Origin: Pseudomonadota bacterium
GTDB taxonomy: Bacteria; Myxococcota_A; Bradymonadia; Bradymonadales; GCA-2716585
Length of the DNA stretch: 36,036 nucleotides
Reading direction: 5' to 3'
Assembly: GCA_005804885.1 (NCBI GenBank)
Contig: SYOX01000276.1
Span: forward strand, 1-36,036
Shown here: piece by piece, positions 26,484 through 34,371 of the stretch
Layout: each line of letters opens with the position of its first letter
Position numbering within the stretch: position 1 is the stretch's first letter
Position numbers and translations under genes: made by a program
The notes under the pieces: generated by a model
The model's database searches: none
What the model saw: the letters and a program-made list of their open reading frames with translations, nothing else
Told to the model about the DNA's origin: nothing

Positions 26484-27893
26484 TCACCGAGAGGAGGGGG
26501 GGCGCCTGAGCACCCGGATGTCTTCAAAGGTCGCCACCTGTGTCCAGCCGCGCTCAAGGAGCCTGGCTGTCTGGGGATCATCTCCGCGCAGTGCGGCGTA
26601 GTTGAAGAGGGGGTTTCCCCACCAGGACGGCCTGGACTGGACTTGAGGGATGGCGCGGTCGAGGGCCAGCTGGCCGCCGTTGAGGTGCTGGCGGTCGTCG
26701 AGCAGGAGGCCCGAGGCGTCGGGCTGGTGTCCGACGAAGCGCTGCGCCTCGAAGATCCCGGCTCGCCAGCGCCAGGGCAGCTTCGAGGTGCCGTGGAGGT
26801 TGGAGGTCAGCATCAGCGCGATCATCGCCGCCGTGAGGCCCGCGGCGAGCCCCCTTGAGCGCCGGCTGGCCCGCCGCCAGAGCGCGGCGAGGCCGACGGC
26901 CAGGGCGCCCATGAGCAAGGGCCAGTTGTGCATCAAGAAGCGCTCCTCCTTGTGCGCGACGGTCGACAGCAGCAGCGTCGGGACCGCCACCGTGAGCAGC
27001 GCCGGCCAGGCGCGCGGGAGCGCGAGGATCAGCAGCCCGGCGACGACGACGATCCCCGGGCCGAGGCGAGCCCCGAAGGATTCGGTCAGGTAGAAGTGCC
27101 AGGGGCTGACGCCGTGGTCGCTCGCGCCGCCTTCCAGGTAGTTGTAGGTGAAGTGCTCGATGGCGGAGTGGAAGGGGCGACCCCACGTCAGCCAGTCCAC
27201 CGCCCCGAGCAGCAGGAGTCCAGGGGCGGCCCCCACCGTGAGCCACCCGAGCGCCTTCCAGCGGCGCCGCAGGGCGAGGTCGGCCAGGGGCACGAGCATG
27301 TGAAGGCCGCTGGTGAAGCGCACCACCCCGGCCAGCCCGAAGAACAGGCCCATCCAGAGCGCCGCGCGCCGAGCGGTCGGGGCGCCCTCGACGCGCTCCT
27401 CCAGCCAGAAGGCGTAACCCCAGGTCAGGAAGATCATGCTCGGGCTGTCCATCAGCGCGTGGGGCGCGAAGTAGAGCGCCGTCGGCCAGCAGGCCATCAG
27501 CAGCGCGGCCAGGAAGCCAGCCGGCTCGCCCTCCTGGCCGCCTCGGATCTCCATCGCGCGGCCCATTCGCCACAGCGCCGGGACCATGCAGGCGCTCCAC
27601 AAGGCGTTGTGGAGGTTGACGGCCCTGAGCGCGTCGTGGCCCTGTATCCCTACCCACGAGAGCGTCTCCAGAAGCCCCGCGTAGAACCAGGGCATGACCC
27701 ACGATCTGAGGCCGCGGCCAAACTCCCAGGGCAGCCAGCCCTGGCCCGTGCGGAGGATGTGGGCGGGCTCAAGCTGCTGGAAGATCTCGTCGGGGTAGTG
27801 GAAGCCCCCCTTGAAGCTCCACGCCGCGATCCTGAGCGCCAGCGCCAGCGCCAACAGCCCCGCGAGCCCGATTTTTGCCTGGCGGCTCGTCAT
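26484..27893 (-). CDS. GT22-family (Alg9/PIG-B-like) mannosyltransferase
   Basis: The 469-residue membrane protein has about ten hydrophobic helices. GT22 enzymes transfer mannose from a lipid-phosphate donor. Visible hallmarks are FHYPDEIFQQLEPAH (31-45, the HPDE-type loop with catalytic acidic residues), FGRGLRSWVMPW (58-69, matching the family's R-S phrase), and AHKEERFLMHNWPLL (313-327, the HKE.RF motif). Eukaryotic relatives act in N-glycan and GPI-anchor synthesis; bacterial members usually build surface glycans. Its ATG overlaps the stop of the upstream gene by 4 bp, so the two are coupled. The sugar and the acceptor are unknown. Confidence 0.88.
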   Translation of the reverse strand: MTSRQAKIGLAGLLALALALRIAAWSFKGGFHYPDEIFQQLEPAHILRTGQGWLPWEFGRGLRSWVMPWFYAGLLETLSWVGIQGHDALRAVNLHNALWSACMVPALWRMGRAMEIRGGQEGEPAGFLAALLMACWPTALYFAPHALMDSPSMIFLTWGYAFWLEERVEGAPTARRAALWMGLFFGLAGVVRFTSGLHMLVPLADLALRRRWKALGWLTVGAAPGLLLLGAVDWLTWGRPFHSAIEHFTYNYLEGGASDHGVSPWHFYLTESFGARLGPGIVVVAGLLILALPRAWPALLTVAVPTLLLSTVAHKEERFLMHNWPLLMGALAVGLAALWRRASRRSRGLAAGLTAAMIALMLTSNLHGTSKLPWRWRAGIFEAQRFVGHQPDASGLLLDDRQHLNGGQLALDRAIPQVQSRPSWWGNPLFNYAALRGDDPQTARLLERGWTQVATFEDIRVLRRPPSSR

Positions 27894-28519
27894 CGTTGGG
27901 CTCCGTGGGCTGCCAGAGACACCTCGTAGATCCGGGCCAGGTCTCTGGGCGAGCTCTTCGGGCCGAGGTCGAAGGTGACGCGGACGGCGTCCGTCTGAGG
28001 GCAGTTCAGTGCGTGGGTCGCGATGGCCTGCGTGTTGCCCTTGATCTCAAGGCGGCCTGTTGGGCTGCCCTGGCCGAGGCATACGATCGCGTATTGATCC
28101 ATGGTGTAGGCCGCCGACTCCCGCACGCCCGCGTGGGCGATCGTGATTCCGGAGAGGTCGACCGGGGCTGGCAGGGCGACCTCAAACCAGGGTGCCTCGT
28201 CCCAGGGCGCCGAGGTCCACTTCTCCAGCGTGCTGGCTCGGTCCAGGCCGTCGATGAGGTAGATGGGGTGGTGTCGGCCCATGTTGTGGTAGCTCGACAC
28301 CTCGACGGTGGCCCCGCGTCGCCAGTCCGCGAGGTCGTCGCCCGGCGGCGAGACAGGATCGGGGGTGAGGCGCGGCGTCGTGATGGTCGTCTCCCTGGCG
28401 GCGACGGCTCCGATCCCGGTCGCGAGCACGACGCCGTAGAGCAGGCCGGCCCCGATCAAGGCGCGCCTCGCCCACGGCGCCTTCGCCGGGATGGTCTCCT
28501 GGGCGGGGTGTTGCGTCAT
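27890..28519 (-). CDS. Membrane-anchored protein with F5/8 type C (discoidin)-like domain
   Basis: The 209-residue protein has a short cytosolic start, one helix at about 20-41 (ALIGAGLLYGVVLATGIGAVA) and an external beta-sandwich-like domain. The sequence around DWRRGATVEVSSYHNMGRHHP, YLIDGLDRASTLEKWTSAP, WFEVALPAPVDLSGITI and AVRVTFDLGP has the order of a discoidin/F5-8C carbohydrate-binding fold. It overlaps the GT22 gene by 4 bp. A role in recognising or presenting the glycan made by that enzyme is plausible inference. The ATG is at 28517-28519. Confidence 0.75.
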   Translation of the reverse strand: MTQHPAQETIPAKAPWARRALIGAGLLYGVVLATGIGAVAARETTITTPRLTPDPVSPPGDDLADWRRGATVEVSSYHNMGRHHPIYLIDGLDRASTLEKWTSAPWDEAPWFEVALPAPVDLSGITIAHAGVRESAAYTMDQYAIVCLGQGSPTGRLEIKGNTQAIATHALNCPQTDAVRVTFDLGPKSSPRDLARIYEVSLAAHGAQR

Positions 28520-28600
28520 GGGAGGGTCTCGTCGGGGTGGTGGTGCGGCGCCGTGGTGGCGTGTGGCGTCGGTCGGTGGGTGTGTTCCATCATCTTGATT

Positions 28601-29740
28601 TCATGGCGTTTCTGGCGCCGGAGGGGTCAGCGGGATGCGATCGATCCAGCGCAGGTCCTTGTCGGGGAGGGAGGCGGCGAGCCTGTCGGCGGCGCTCCTG
28701 AGGGCGATGAGGGCGAAGGCGCCCGCCTCCTGGGCGGGGTTGTCGGCGGCGGCGAGCCCGGCGAGTGCCTTTGGGACGAGCGGGCGGCGGTTGTTGCGGC
28801 GTTGGAGGAAGTGGGGGCTGCGGGTGGCGTCGGGCATGGCGTCGTCGAGGAGGCGCTGGCGGGCGCTGGAGGGGGCCAGGGCGGCGAGGAGGGCGTCGGG
28901 GGCGGCCATTCCGAGCGCGCGCCGGCACCGGGTCAGGAAGAGCCAGGCGGCGGCCTTGCAGCCCCACCGCCTTGCGGCGTCGGCGAGGCGCTGCCAGTCG
29001 ATGGGGACGCGGCGGGTGATGTTGAGGGCGTCGACGAGGTCGCGGCTGTCGTTGAGGTAGCCGTGCTGGGCCTTGTGGACGGCGAGGTGGAGCAGGGCGT
29101 GGACGGGGTCGAGGCGCCAGGAGGGGGGAGCGTCGGCGGGGCGCGCGGCGCGCCAGAGTTCGTGGGGGGAGATGTTGAAGCGGCCGGGGAAGCAGAGTCT
29201 TCGGTGGACCTCCAGCGTCGGCCCTGCCTCGGCGTCGCCGAGGACGAAGAGGGCTTCGATGTTGAGGCGGCCGGTGACGGGGGCCTCGAGGCGGCGGGTG
29301 AAGCCCGCCTCGGTCAGCGCGGCTTCGGCGCGGACGAAGGTGGAGTCGTCGATGAGGAGATCGACGTCCCACATCCTGCGCAGGCCGACGTGGGCGGGGT
29401 AGAGGTCAAGGAGGAAGGCGTAGCCCTTGAGGGGGGCGCAGCGCAGGCCGGCGCCTTCGAGGGCGTGTGAGGCGAGGTCGGCGGCGTAGAGCGCCATCAT
29501 GTTCTGGGCGAGGGTCGCGTTGTGGTGATCCCAGTCTTGATCGGTGAGGGCGGCGCCGAGGCCGAGGGTCTGGAGGTGGTGTGCGACGGCGGGGGTGGTG
29601 CCGAGGTGGTAGGAGCGGCGGAGGATCATTGCGGGATCGAGGCCGTCGAGGTGGAGACTCGGGGTGTTCAGTGGGTTGCTCAGGGCGAGGGCCGCGGCGA
29701 GGTGTGCGTGTGGGTTCGGGTCTGGCGCCAGATCGGGCAT
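28601..29740 (-). CDS. Nucleotidyltransferase-like protein (NTP_transf_5 type)
   Basis: The 379-residue protein has the family phrase APLKGYAFLLDLYP (102-115) followed by GLRRMWDVDLLID (119-131), where Asp125 and Asp127 form the nucleotidyltransferase acidic pair. LEVHRRLCFPGRF (175-187) supplies the later Glu. The remaining half is helical (PVHALLHLAVHKAQHGYLNDSRDL). Members of this uncharacterised family often sit near exopolysaccharide or peptide-modification genes. Here the gene is 81 bp upstream of the F5/8C-like gene on the same strand. The substrate is unknown. It is divergent from htrA. The ribosome site before the ATG at 29738-29740 is weak. Confidence 0.8.
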   Translation of the reverse strand: MPDLAPDPNPHAHLAAALALSNPLNTPSLHLDGLDPAMILRRSYHLGTTPAVAHHLQTLGLGAALTDQDWDHHNATLAQNMMALYAADLASHALEGAGLRCAPLKGYAFLLDLYPAHVGLRRMWDVDLLIDDSTFVRAEAALTEAGFTRRLEAPVTGRLNIEALFVLGDAEAGPTLEVHRRLCFPGRFNISPHELWRAARPADAPPSWRLDPVHALLHLAVHKAQHGYLNDSRDLVDALNITRRVPIDWQRLADAARRWGCKAAAWLFLTRCRRALGMAAPDALLAALAPSSARQRLLDDAMPDATRSPHFLQRRNNRRPLVPKALAGLAAADNPAQEAGAFALIALRSAADRLAASLPDKDLRWIDRIPLTPPAPETP

Positions 29741-29859
29741 GTTCGTGTAAAGCTCAGGGGCGCGGAAGAGGGGGTTACGACAGGATGGTTGCTCAATGGC
29801 TTGATGCGTCGTGCGATCGTGACGAAGTGATCAGGAGAGACTCAGGCCAGGATCAAGAT

Positions 29860-31314
29860 ATGGCACATTCCAACACAGGCTTCCATCTTCAGGATCCGAC
29901 GACGCCGCAGAGGCCATGTCCCGCGGCGCGGGGTCGAGCAGGCCTCTGCGGTCTGGCGGTGGGCGATCGGCGGTGGTGGTGCGGGGTGTTCGCGGCGCTG
30001 CTGGTGGTGTCGCTGTTTCCGTTGGAGGGTCGCGCGGAGGACGACGGCCGATTCTGGATGGAGAAGGGGAGCCGGAAGACGGCCTCCATCCACAAGCCTG
30101 GTGTTTTTCGAGAGATGGTGGAGAGCGTCGGCTCGGCGGTGGTCAACATCGAGGTGTCGATCAAGCGTCGAGGCGCCTTCAGCGGCGAGAAGAGCGAGGT
30201 GGGTCAGGGCAGCGGCTTCATCATCACGGCGGACGGCTACGCGCTGACGAACAACCATGTCGTGGCCGACGCGGTCGAGATCGTGGTGCTGTTGGCGGAC
30301 GACCGTCGTTTTTCGGCGCGGGTGATCGGGGCGGACGAGAGCACGGACGTGGCGCTGATCAAGCTCGACGGCGCGGCGGGGCTTCCGGCGCTGGCGCTGG
30401 GCAGCAGCCAGGGCATGGGGGTGGGCGACTGGGTGGTGGCCATCGGCAGCCCCCTGGGGTTGCGAAGCTCGGTGACGGCGGGGATCGTCTCGGCGATGGG
30501 GCGACGGGACGTCAAGCCGGGCGAGGGTCGCTTCTACAGCAACTTCATCCAGACCGACGCGAGCATCAACCCGGGCAACTCGGGCGGGCCGCTGGTGAAC
30601 ATGAGCGGCGAGGTGATCGGGATCAACACGGCCATCAACCGGCTTGGTCAGGGTATCGGCTTTGCGATCCCGATCGACATGGTCAAGTCGATCTTGCCGG
30701 CCTTGCGGAGCGATGGCTTCGTGGAGCGCTCGTGGATGGGGATCTCGATTCAGGAGATCGACGGGCCGCTGGCCAGCACATTCGGGCTCAAGAAGGCCGG
30801 GGGCGCGCTGGTGACCCAGGTCGATCCGCGCGGGCCTGCTTTCAGGGCGGGGGTGAGGGAGGGCGACATCATCCTGGCCTTTGACTCGGAGTCGATCCAG
30901 ACCAGCGAGGAGCTGCCCTGGCTGGCCAGCGTCGCGGGCGTGGGTCGGACGGTGGAGCTTGCGGTCTGGAGGTCGGGCGGGCGCCAGAGCGTGAAGATGA
31001 CGCTGGAGGCGATGCCCAACCAGCGGCGCTCAAGGCCGACGCTGGACGAGCCCCTCAAGTCGCCCGTGTCCGCGGATCTTGGGATTGAGGTGCGGGTCGG
31101 CGGCGACAGCGGGGTCTTCGTCGCGGTCATCGCGGACGACAGCCCCGCCAGGGCCAGCGACCTTCGACCCGGCGACGTCATCGTCCAGGTCGGCGACGCG
31201 TCGGTGACCTCCATCAATGACTTCTATAAGTTCCTCAAGGCCGCCCCCGCCGTCGTCCGGCTCAAGGTCCAGCGCCTCGGCGCGACCCGCTACGTGGCCC
31301 TCCCGACCCGGTGA
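29860..31314 (+). CDS. HtrA/Deg-family periplasmic serine protease with two PDZ domains
   Basis: I chose the ATG at 29860 (484 residues; AGGA nine bases upstream); an ATG at 29785 in the same frame is the main alternative. A hydrophobic signal or anchor lies at about 43-59 (CGVFAALLVVSLFPLEGRA). The trypsin-like triad is His133 in TNNHVVAD, Asp163 in ESTDVALIKLD and Ser241 in NPGNSGGPL, all intact. PDZ1 spans about 286-375 (WMGISIQEIDGPLASTFGL, GVREGDIILAF) and PDZ2 about 395-484 (LGIEVRVGGDSGVFVAV, LRPGDVIVQVGD). The protease degrades or refolds damaged envelope proteins. The gene is divergent from the glycan module. An inverted-repeat element starts 5 bp after its stop. Confidence 0.95.
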   Translation: MAHSNTGFHLQDPTTPQRPCPAARGRAGLCGLAVGDRRWWCGVFAALLVVSLFPLEGRAEDDGRFWMEKGSRKTASIHKPGVFREMVESVGSAVVNIEVSIKRRGAFSGEKSEVGQGSGFIITADGYALTNNHVVADAVEIVVLLADDRRFSARVIGADESTDVALIKLDGAAGLPALALGSSQGMGVGDWVVAIGSPLGLRSSVTAGIVSAMGRRDVKPGEGRFYSNFIQTDASINPGNSGGPLVNMSGEVIGINTAINRLGQGIGFAIPIDMVKSILPALRSDGFVERSWMGISIQEIDGPLASTFGLKKAGGALVTQVDPRGPAFRAGVREGDIILAFDSESIQTSEELPWLASVAGVGRTVELAVWRSGGRQSVKMTLEAMPNQRRSRPTLDEPLKSPVSADLGIEVRVGGDSGVFVAVIADDSPARASDLRPGDVIVQVGDASVTSINDFYKFLKAAPAVVRLKVQRLGATRYVALPTR

Positions 31315-31319
31315 TCGCA

Positions 31320-31449
31320 CTCCAGCCCCGCACTCCACCCCCTGTCCCCACACTCCACCCCCTGTCCCCCTCCGAAGGGCACTGCCCTCGCTGCGCAAGG
31401 GAGGCAGTGCCTCTCGGGGGGACGCTCGTAGTACGATCTGGGTGGTTCG
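31320..31449 (+). repeat. Left arm of an inverted-repeat element
   Basis: This arm matches the reverse complement of 31618-31740 almost throughout. It begins CTCCAGCCCC, carries two copies of a CACTCCACCCCCTGTCCCC unit, then a hairpin GGCACTGCC (31378-31386) with GGCAGTGCC (31403-31411). It ends with a 32-bp unit GGGGACGCTCGTA... (31418-31449), which is repeated directly at 31449-31481. Confidence 0.8.
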
Positions 31450-31617
31450 GGGACGCTTGTATGACGGCTTCGGGTGGATCGAGTCCCGCCCCGAGGACAT
31501 CACCATTGTCCCCGACGGGGTCTTGTCCCCGACGGGGTCCCGCCCCAGACGGCCAGTGATCCCGGCGATGGCTCCTGCGTCCCCCCCCAAATCACCTTGC
31601 CCACCCAACGTGCCCCC

Positions 31618-31740
31618 CGATCCACCGCGCCCGTTATACAAGGGTCCCCCCGAGGGGCACTGCCCCCCTTGCGAAGCGAGGGCAGTGCCCTTCGGGAGCC
31701 AGTGCCTCTCGGGGGACAGGGGTGGAGTGTGGGGCTGGAG
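31618..31740 (-). repeat. Right arm of the inverted-repeat element
   Basis: Reverse-complement partner of 31320-31449. It includes the hairpin GGCACTGCC (31656-31664) with GGCAGTGCC (31681-31689), a single copy of the CACTCCACCCCTGTCCCC unit, and the 32-bp inner unit (31618-31649). It differs from the left arm by an extra segment near 31697-31712 and scattered substitutions. Confidence 0.8.
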
Positions 31741-31789
31741 CATGGGGCGGCGGGTCTCTTCACCGAGCCGACCTGCAGGCGGATGGAGG

Positions 31790-31821
31790 GCGGCGCTTGA
31801 TTGACATTCTCCAAGCGCCGC
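31790..31821 (+). promoter_or_regulatory. 9-bp dyad enclosing TTGACAT, upstream of the lamin-tail gene
   Basis: GCGGCGCTT (31790-31798) pairs perfectly with AAGCGCCGC (31813-31821), and the 14-nt loop holds TTGACATTCTCC. A second TTGACATCCTC lies 27 bp downstream. The arrangement suggests a promoter -35 inside an operator or a repeated regulator site. No convincing -10 was found 17 bp from either copy. Confidence 0.4.
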
Positions 31822-31900
31822 GCCATGTTGACATCCTCGCCGGCGATCCGGGTTGGTCAGGGCCTGGATGCCGGATTTTACGGCTTTGGTGGGAGGATCG

Positions 31901-33586
31901 ATGCATCGGATGGGAGCCCCCTTGCGGGATTTTGAGGCGTTGCGTTGCGCGCTAGGGGTCGTGTTGTGCGTGGCGTCGCTGGGCGCGTCGGTGGAGGCGT
32001 TGGCGCAAGTCCCGGAGCGGGCGCCGCTGATCCAGCAGGTCTTCGTCGATGACGAGGGCGTCAGCTTTGTCGAGATCGGCAACCTGACAGGCGAGGAGGT
32101 CTTGATCGAGGACTTCTACCTCGCGACGGGGCCGGGTTACGAGACCGTGGTGAGGGTCGAGGGGCCTGAGCCCGGCCCCGAGAGCATCATCGCGCGCTTC
32201 CCGCAGGGGGCGATCCTGCCGCCGGAGGGCGCGATCGTCCAGATCTCCGGTTTGTATGAGGACTTCGTGGCGCGCTTCGGCGTGGCGCCGGACTTCACGC
32301 TGGAGGAGATCTTCGTCGAGGGCACGGAGCCGCTGGTGCGCCTCGCGGGGGACTTCGAGGGTGGCCTGCCTCGTCGCCAGGGCGGCCTGGTGGCGCTCTT
32401 CTACTGGGACGGGGTCAGCGACAAGGTGCTGGACTCGGACATCGTGGCCTGGGGCACGGGCGCGTCGCTGATCGACAAGACCGGGATCGCGCTGGATGGT
32501 CCGGATGAGCTTGAGGAGGCGACGGCCTACGCGAGCGAGACGCCCCGCATGGATCAGATCGTCGCCGAGGCGCCGATGGAGGGCGAGGCGCTGGTGCGCG
32601 TCGGCGGCGAGGTGGGCGAGCGGCTGGAGGGCGGCAATGGGATCGAGGGGCACGACGAGACCTCCGAGGATCTGGCGGCGGCCTTCGAGTCGGCCGAGCC
32701 GCAGCTTGGGGAGGTCGGCGGGCTGTCGGTGTCAGGGCGCGTGTTCGGGAGCGGGGTGTCGACGGCGGGGTTGACGATCGGGGTCGAGGAGACCGGGCAA
32801 TCGCAGGTGCTTGGGGAGGATGGCCTCTTTGAGTTGAGGGTGGGCGAGCCTGGCGATTACACGCTGGTCGTCTCGGGTCAGGGCGTGGCGCCGAACTTGA
32901 CCGTGGTGAGCGTGGGCGAGGGTGGCGTCGAGGGGATCGAGATCGAGGTCCGGGCGGGGTATGTGCTCTCGGGGTCGGTGGTGGCGAGCGACACGATGGC
33001 GGGCCTGGAGGGCGCGCGGGTGGCGATCGTCGAGCTGGGGATCGAGGCGGTGTCCGGCGCTGAGGGAGGCTTTGCGTTTGAGGCCGTCGCGCCGGGGGTC
33101 TACACGATCGAGGTTGAAGCCGAGGGCTACGTCGGGGCGTCGAGGGTGGTGGAGGTCGTGGCGGACACGGCGCTGGAGCTTGAGTTGGAGGTGGAGCGCC
33201 GCTTCGCGCTGTCGTTGAGGGTGCAGACGCCGGGCGGGCCTGGGGTCGGGGCGGTGGTGCAGGTGACGGGGGGGATCAGCGCGGGTGGGTTCGAGTCTTC
33301 GGCGGGCGCGGGCGGGGAGGTGGTCTTCGAGGAGCTGGTGGCGGGCATCTACGCCGTGTCGGTGGCGCTTGAGGGTCATCAGTCGGTGAAGATCGAGGCG
33401 GTGCCCTTGAGCCAGGACGCGGCCTTGACCGTGATGCTGGTGCCCTTGACCCGCGCGCCGCTGGTGACGGACAAGGGGTGTGCGGTGGCCTCGGGGTCGG
33501 GCGGTCGAGCGGGCGGCTGGCCGCTGTGGGCGATGTTGTCTTGCGCCGCGTTGTGGTCTGCGCGGCGGTCGAGACGGGAGGGTTGA
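31901..33586 (+). CDS. Surface protein: lamin-tail-like domain, carboxypeptidase-regulatory repeats, MYXO-CTERM-like tail
   Basis: The ATG at 31901 has GGGAGG four bases upstream and gives 561 residues with a signal peptide (about 1-36, ending VEALA/QVPE). Residues about 38-165 resemble a lamin-tail domain (IQQVFVDDEGVSFVEIGNL, EEVLIEDFYLATG). Three carboxypeptidase-regulatory-like beta modules follow from about 275: SVSGRVFGSG, YVLSGSVVAS with GVYTIEVEAEGY, and FALSLRVQTP with IYAVSVALEGH. The last 40 residues are a Cys (527), a Gly/Ser linker, a hydrophobic helix and ARRSRR. That order resembles the MYXO-CTERM sorting tail used for surface anchoring. The following gene starts 1 bp after the stop. 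Confidence 0.85.
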   Translation: MHRMGAPLRDFEALRCALGVVLCVASLGASVEALAQVPERAPLIQQVFVDDEGVSFVEIGNLTGEEVLIEDFYLATGPGYETVVRVEGPEPGPESIIARFPQGAILPPEGAIVQISGLYEDFVARFGVAPDFTLEEIFVEGTEPLVRLAGDFEGGLPRRQGGLVALFYWDGVSDKVLDSDIVAWGTGASLIDKTGIALDGPDELEEATAYASETPRMDQIVAEAPMEGEALVRVGGEVGERLEGGNGIEGHDETSEDLAAAFESAEPQLGEVGGLSVSGRVFGSGVSTAGLTIGVEETGQSQVLGEDGLFELRVGEPGDYTLVVSGQGVAPNLTVVSVGEGGVEGIEIEVRAGYVLSGSVVASDTMAGLEGARVAIVELGIEAVSGAEGGFAFEAVAPGVYTIEVEAEGYVGASRVVEVVADTALELELEVERRFALSLRVQTPGGPGVGAVVQVTGGISAGGFESSAGAGGEVVFEELVAGIYAVSVALEGHQSVKIEAVPLSQDAALTVMLVPLTRAPLVTDKGCAVASGSGGRAGGWPLWAMLSCAALWSARRSRREG

Positions 33587-33587
33587 G

Positions 33588-34091
33588 GTGCGCGGTCGAG
33601 GCTTGATGATTGCGGCGGCGGCCGTGGCGGTGTCTCTGGGCGCTGTTCAGTGGTCCTGCGGCGGCGAGGTGACGGAGCTGAACCTGGGCGGCGAGCGCCA
33701 GATTGATTTTGATCGGTACAGGGAGGAGATCCAGCCGGTGCTGGAGGCGGACCTTGGGCCGGGGGATGCGGAGGCGGGGATAGGGCTTCGGTCCTGCGTC
33801 GAGCCTTTCTGTCACGGGGGCGTGAACGGTGTCGGCGGCGTGCCGCCGCTGCGGATCGTCAAGAACCCGGACGACGCGGCGCTGGTGGAGAACTTCCGGC
33901 AGGTGACGTCGCGCATCGACGCGGTCGACGGGGCGGCCTCGATCCTGTTGACCGATCCGCTCAACGAAGGCGATCCGGCCCCGCACGGGGGCGGCAAGAA
34001 CTTCAATGGGACGGGGGATTGCTGCTATCAGCTGGTCCTGGCCTGGATCAACGACGAGGACAAGCCCGGCTGCGCCTGCCCGCCGGAGTAA
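33588..34091 (+). CDS. Small lipoprotein with CX4CH motif, possible cytochrome-like
   Basis: The GTG at 33588 (GGGAGGG seven bases upstream) gives 167 residues. A signal peptide ends in a possible lipobox cysteine at about 23 (SLGAVQWSC). The sequence GLRSCVEPFCHGGVNG contains Cys-x4-Cys-His, which resembles the Cys-x2-Cys-His heme site of lipoprotein c-type cytochromes but with longer spacing. Later come DPLNEGDPAPHGGGKNF and CCYQLVLAWINDEDKPGCAC. The layout (CHG, PHGGG, LAWI) recalls planctomycete-type cytochrome C-like domains, but heme attachment is uncertain. It is cotranscribed with the preceding surface protein. Confidence 0.7.
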   Translation: MRGRGLMIAAAAVAVSLGAVQWSCGGEVTELNLGGERQIDFDRYREEIQPVLEADLGPGDAEAGIGLRSCVEPFCHGGVNGVGGVPPLRIVKNPDDAALVENFRQVTSRIDAVDGAASILLTDPLNEGDPAPHGGGKNFNGTGDCCYQLVLAWINDEDKPGCACPPE

Positions 34092-34214
34092 CGGCCCCTC
34101 ATTTTTCAAGAATATGTTGTCGCGGCGGGGACTTGCTGACGCGGTGGGTCGCCGTCGGGGCGCAGGGCGCTCCGTGCGGTCGTCCTGCGATCCGGGGCTG
34201 GTCTCCGCGAGGGA

Positions 34215-34299
34215 TCATACGGAACCACGCTCAAGCCACTTACAATCTGGGCCACCAGGAAGCCCAAGATGAAAGTGCTTCAAACGTAGTTCCGTATCA
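34215..34299. repeat. 85-bp imperfect palindrome with ATACGGAAC arms
   Basis: ATACGGAAC at 34217-34225 is the reverse complement of GTTCCGTAT at 34289-34297. Pairing continues inward with gaps to a GGGC/GCCC centre. The right end coincides with the second TGA behind the outer-membrane gene on the minus strand. It could be a terminator-like hairpin for that gene or a relic of an insertion. No T-run follows on either strand. Confidence 0.6.
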
Positions 34300-34371
34300 G
34301 GGGATGAGTTCGTCGATCTGGAGCATGTGGACGATCGGTCGGCCCTGGCTCGACACCTGAAGTGAGCAGGG
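34297..34371 (-). pseudogene. Duplicated C-terminal fragment behind the outer-membrane protein gene
   Basis: Past the TGA of the outer-membrane gene the same frame continues for 24 codons to a second TGA at 34297-34299. It ends GRPIVHMLQIDELIP, close to the gene's own end HSAMLLIELIP. The DNA TCAGGGGATGAG is repeated at both stops, 75 bp apart. This looks like the remnant of a tandem paralogue or a partial duplication. Confidence 0.5.

Larger units (their letters stand above)
31320..31740. mobile_element. 421-bp MITE/BIME-like element with long terminal inverted repeats
   Basis: Two arms of about 125 bp face each other around a 170-bp centre. Each arm contains a REP-like hairpin with the same GGCACTGCC/GGCAGTGCC stem. 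The centre contains two copies of TCCCCGACGGGG. No transposase is encoded, and the short ORFs inside are not protein-like. It lies directly behind the htrA stop and is probably a non-autonomous repeat present elsewhere in the genome, which is inference. Confidence 0.6.

Noticed and set aside
31315..31850. Short forward and reverse ORFs inside the repeat element
   Set aside because: They are Pro/Gly/Arg-rich translations of repeats without ribosome sites or domains.
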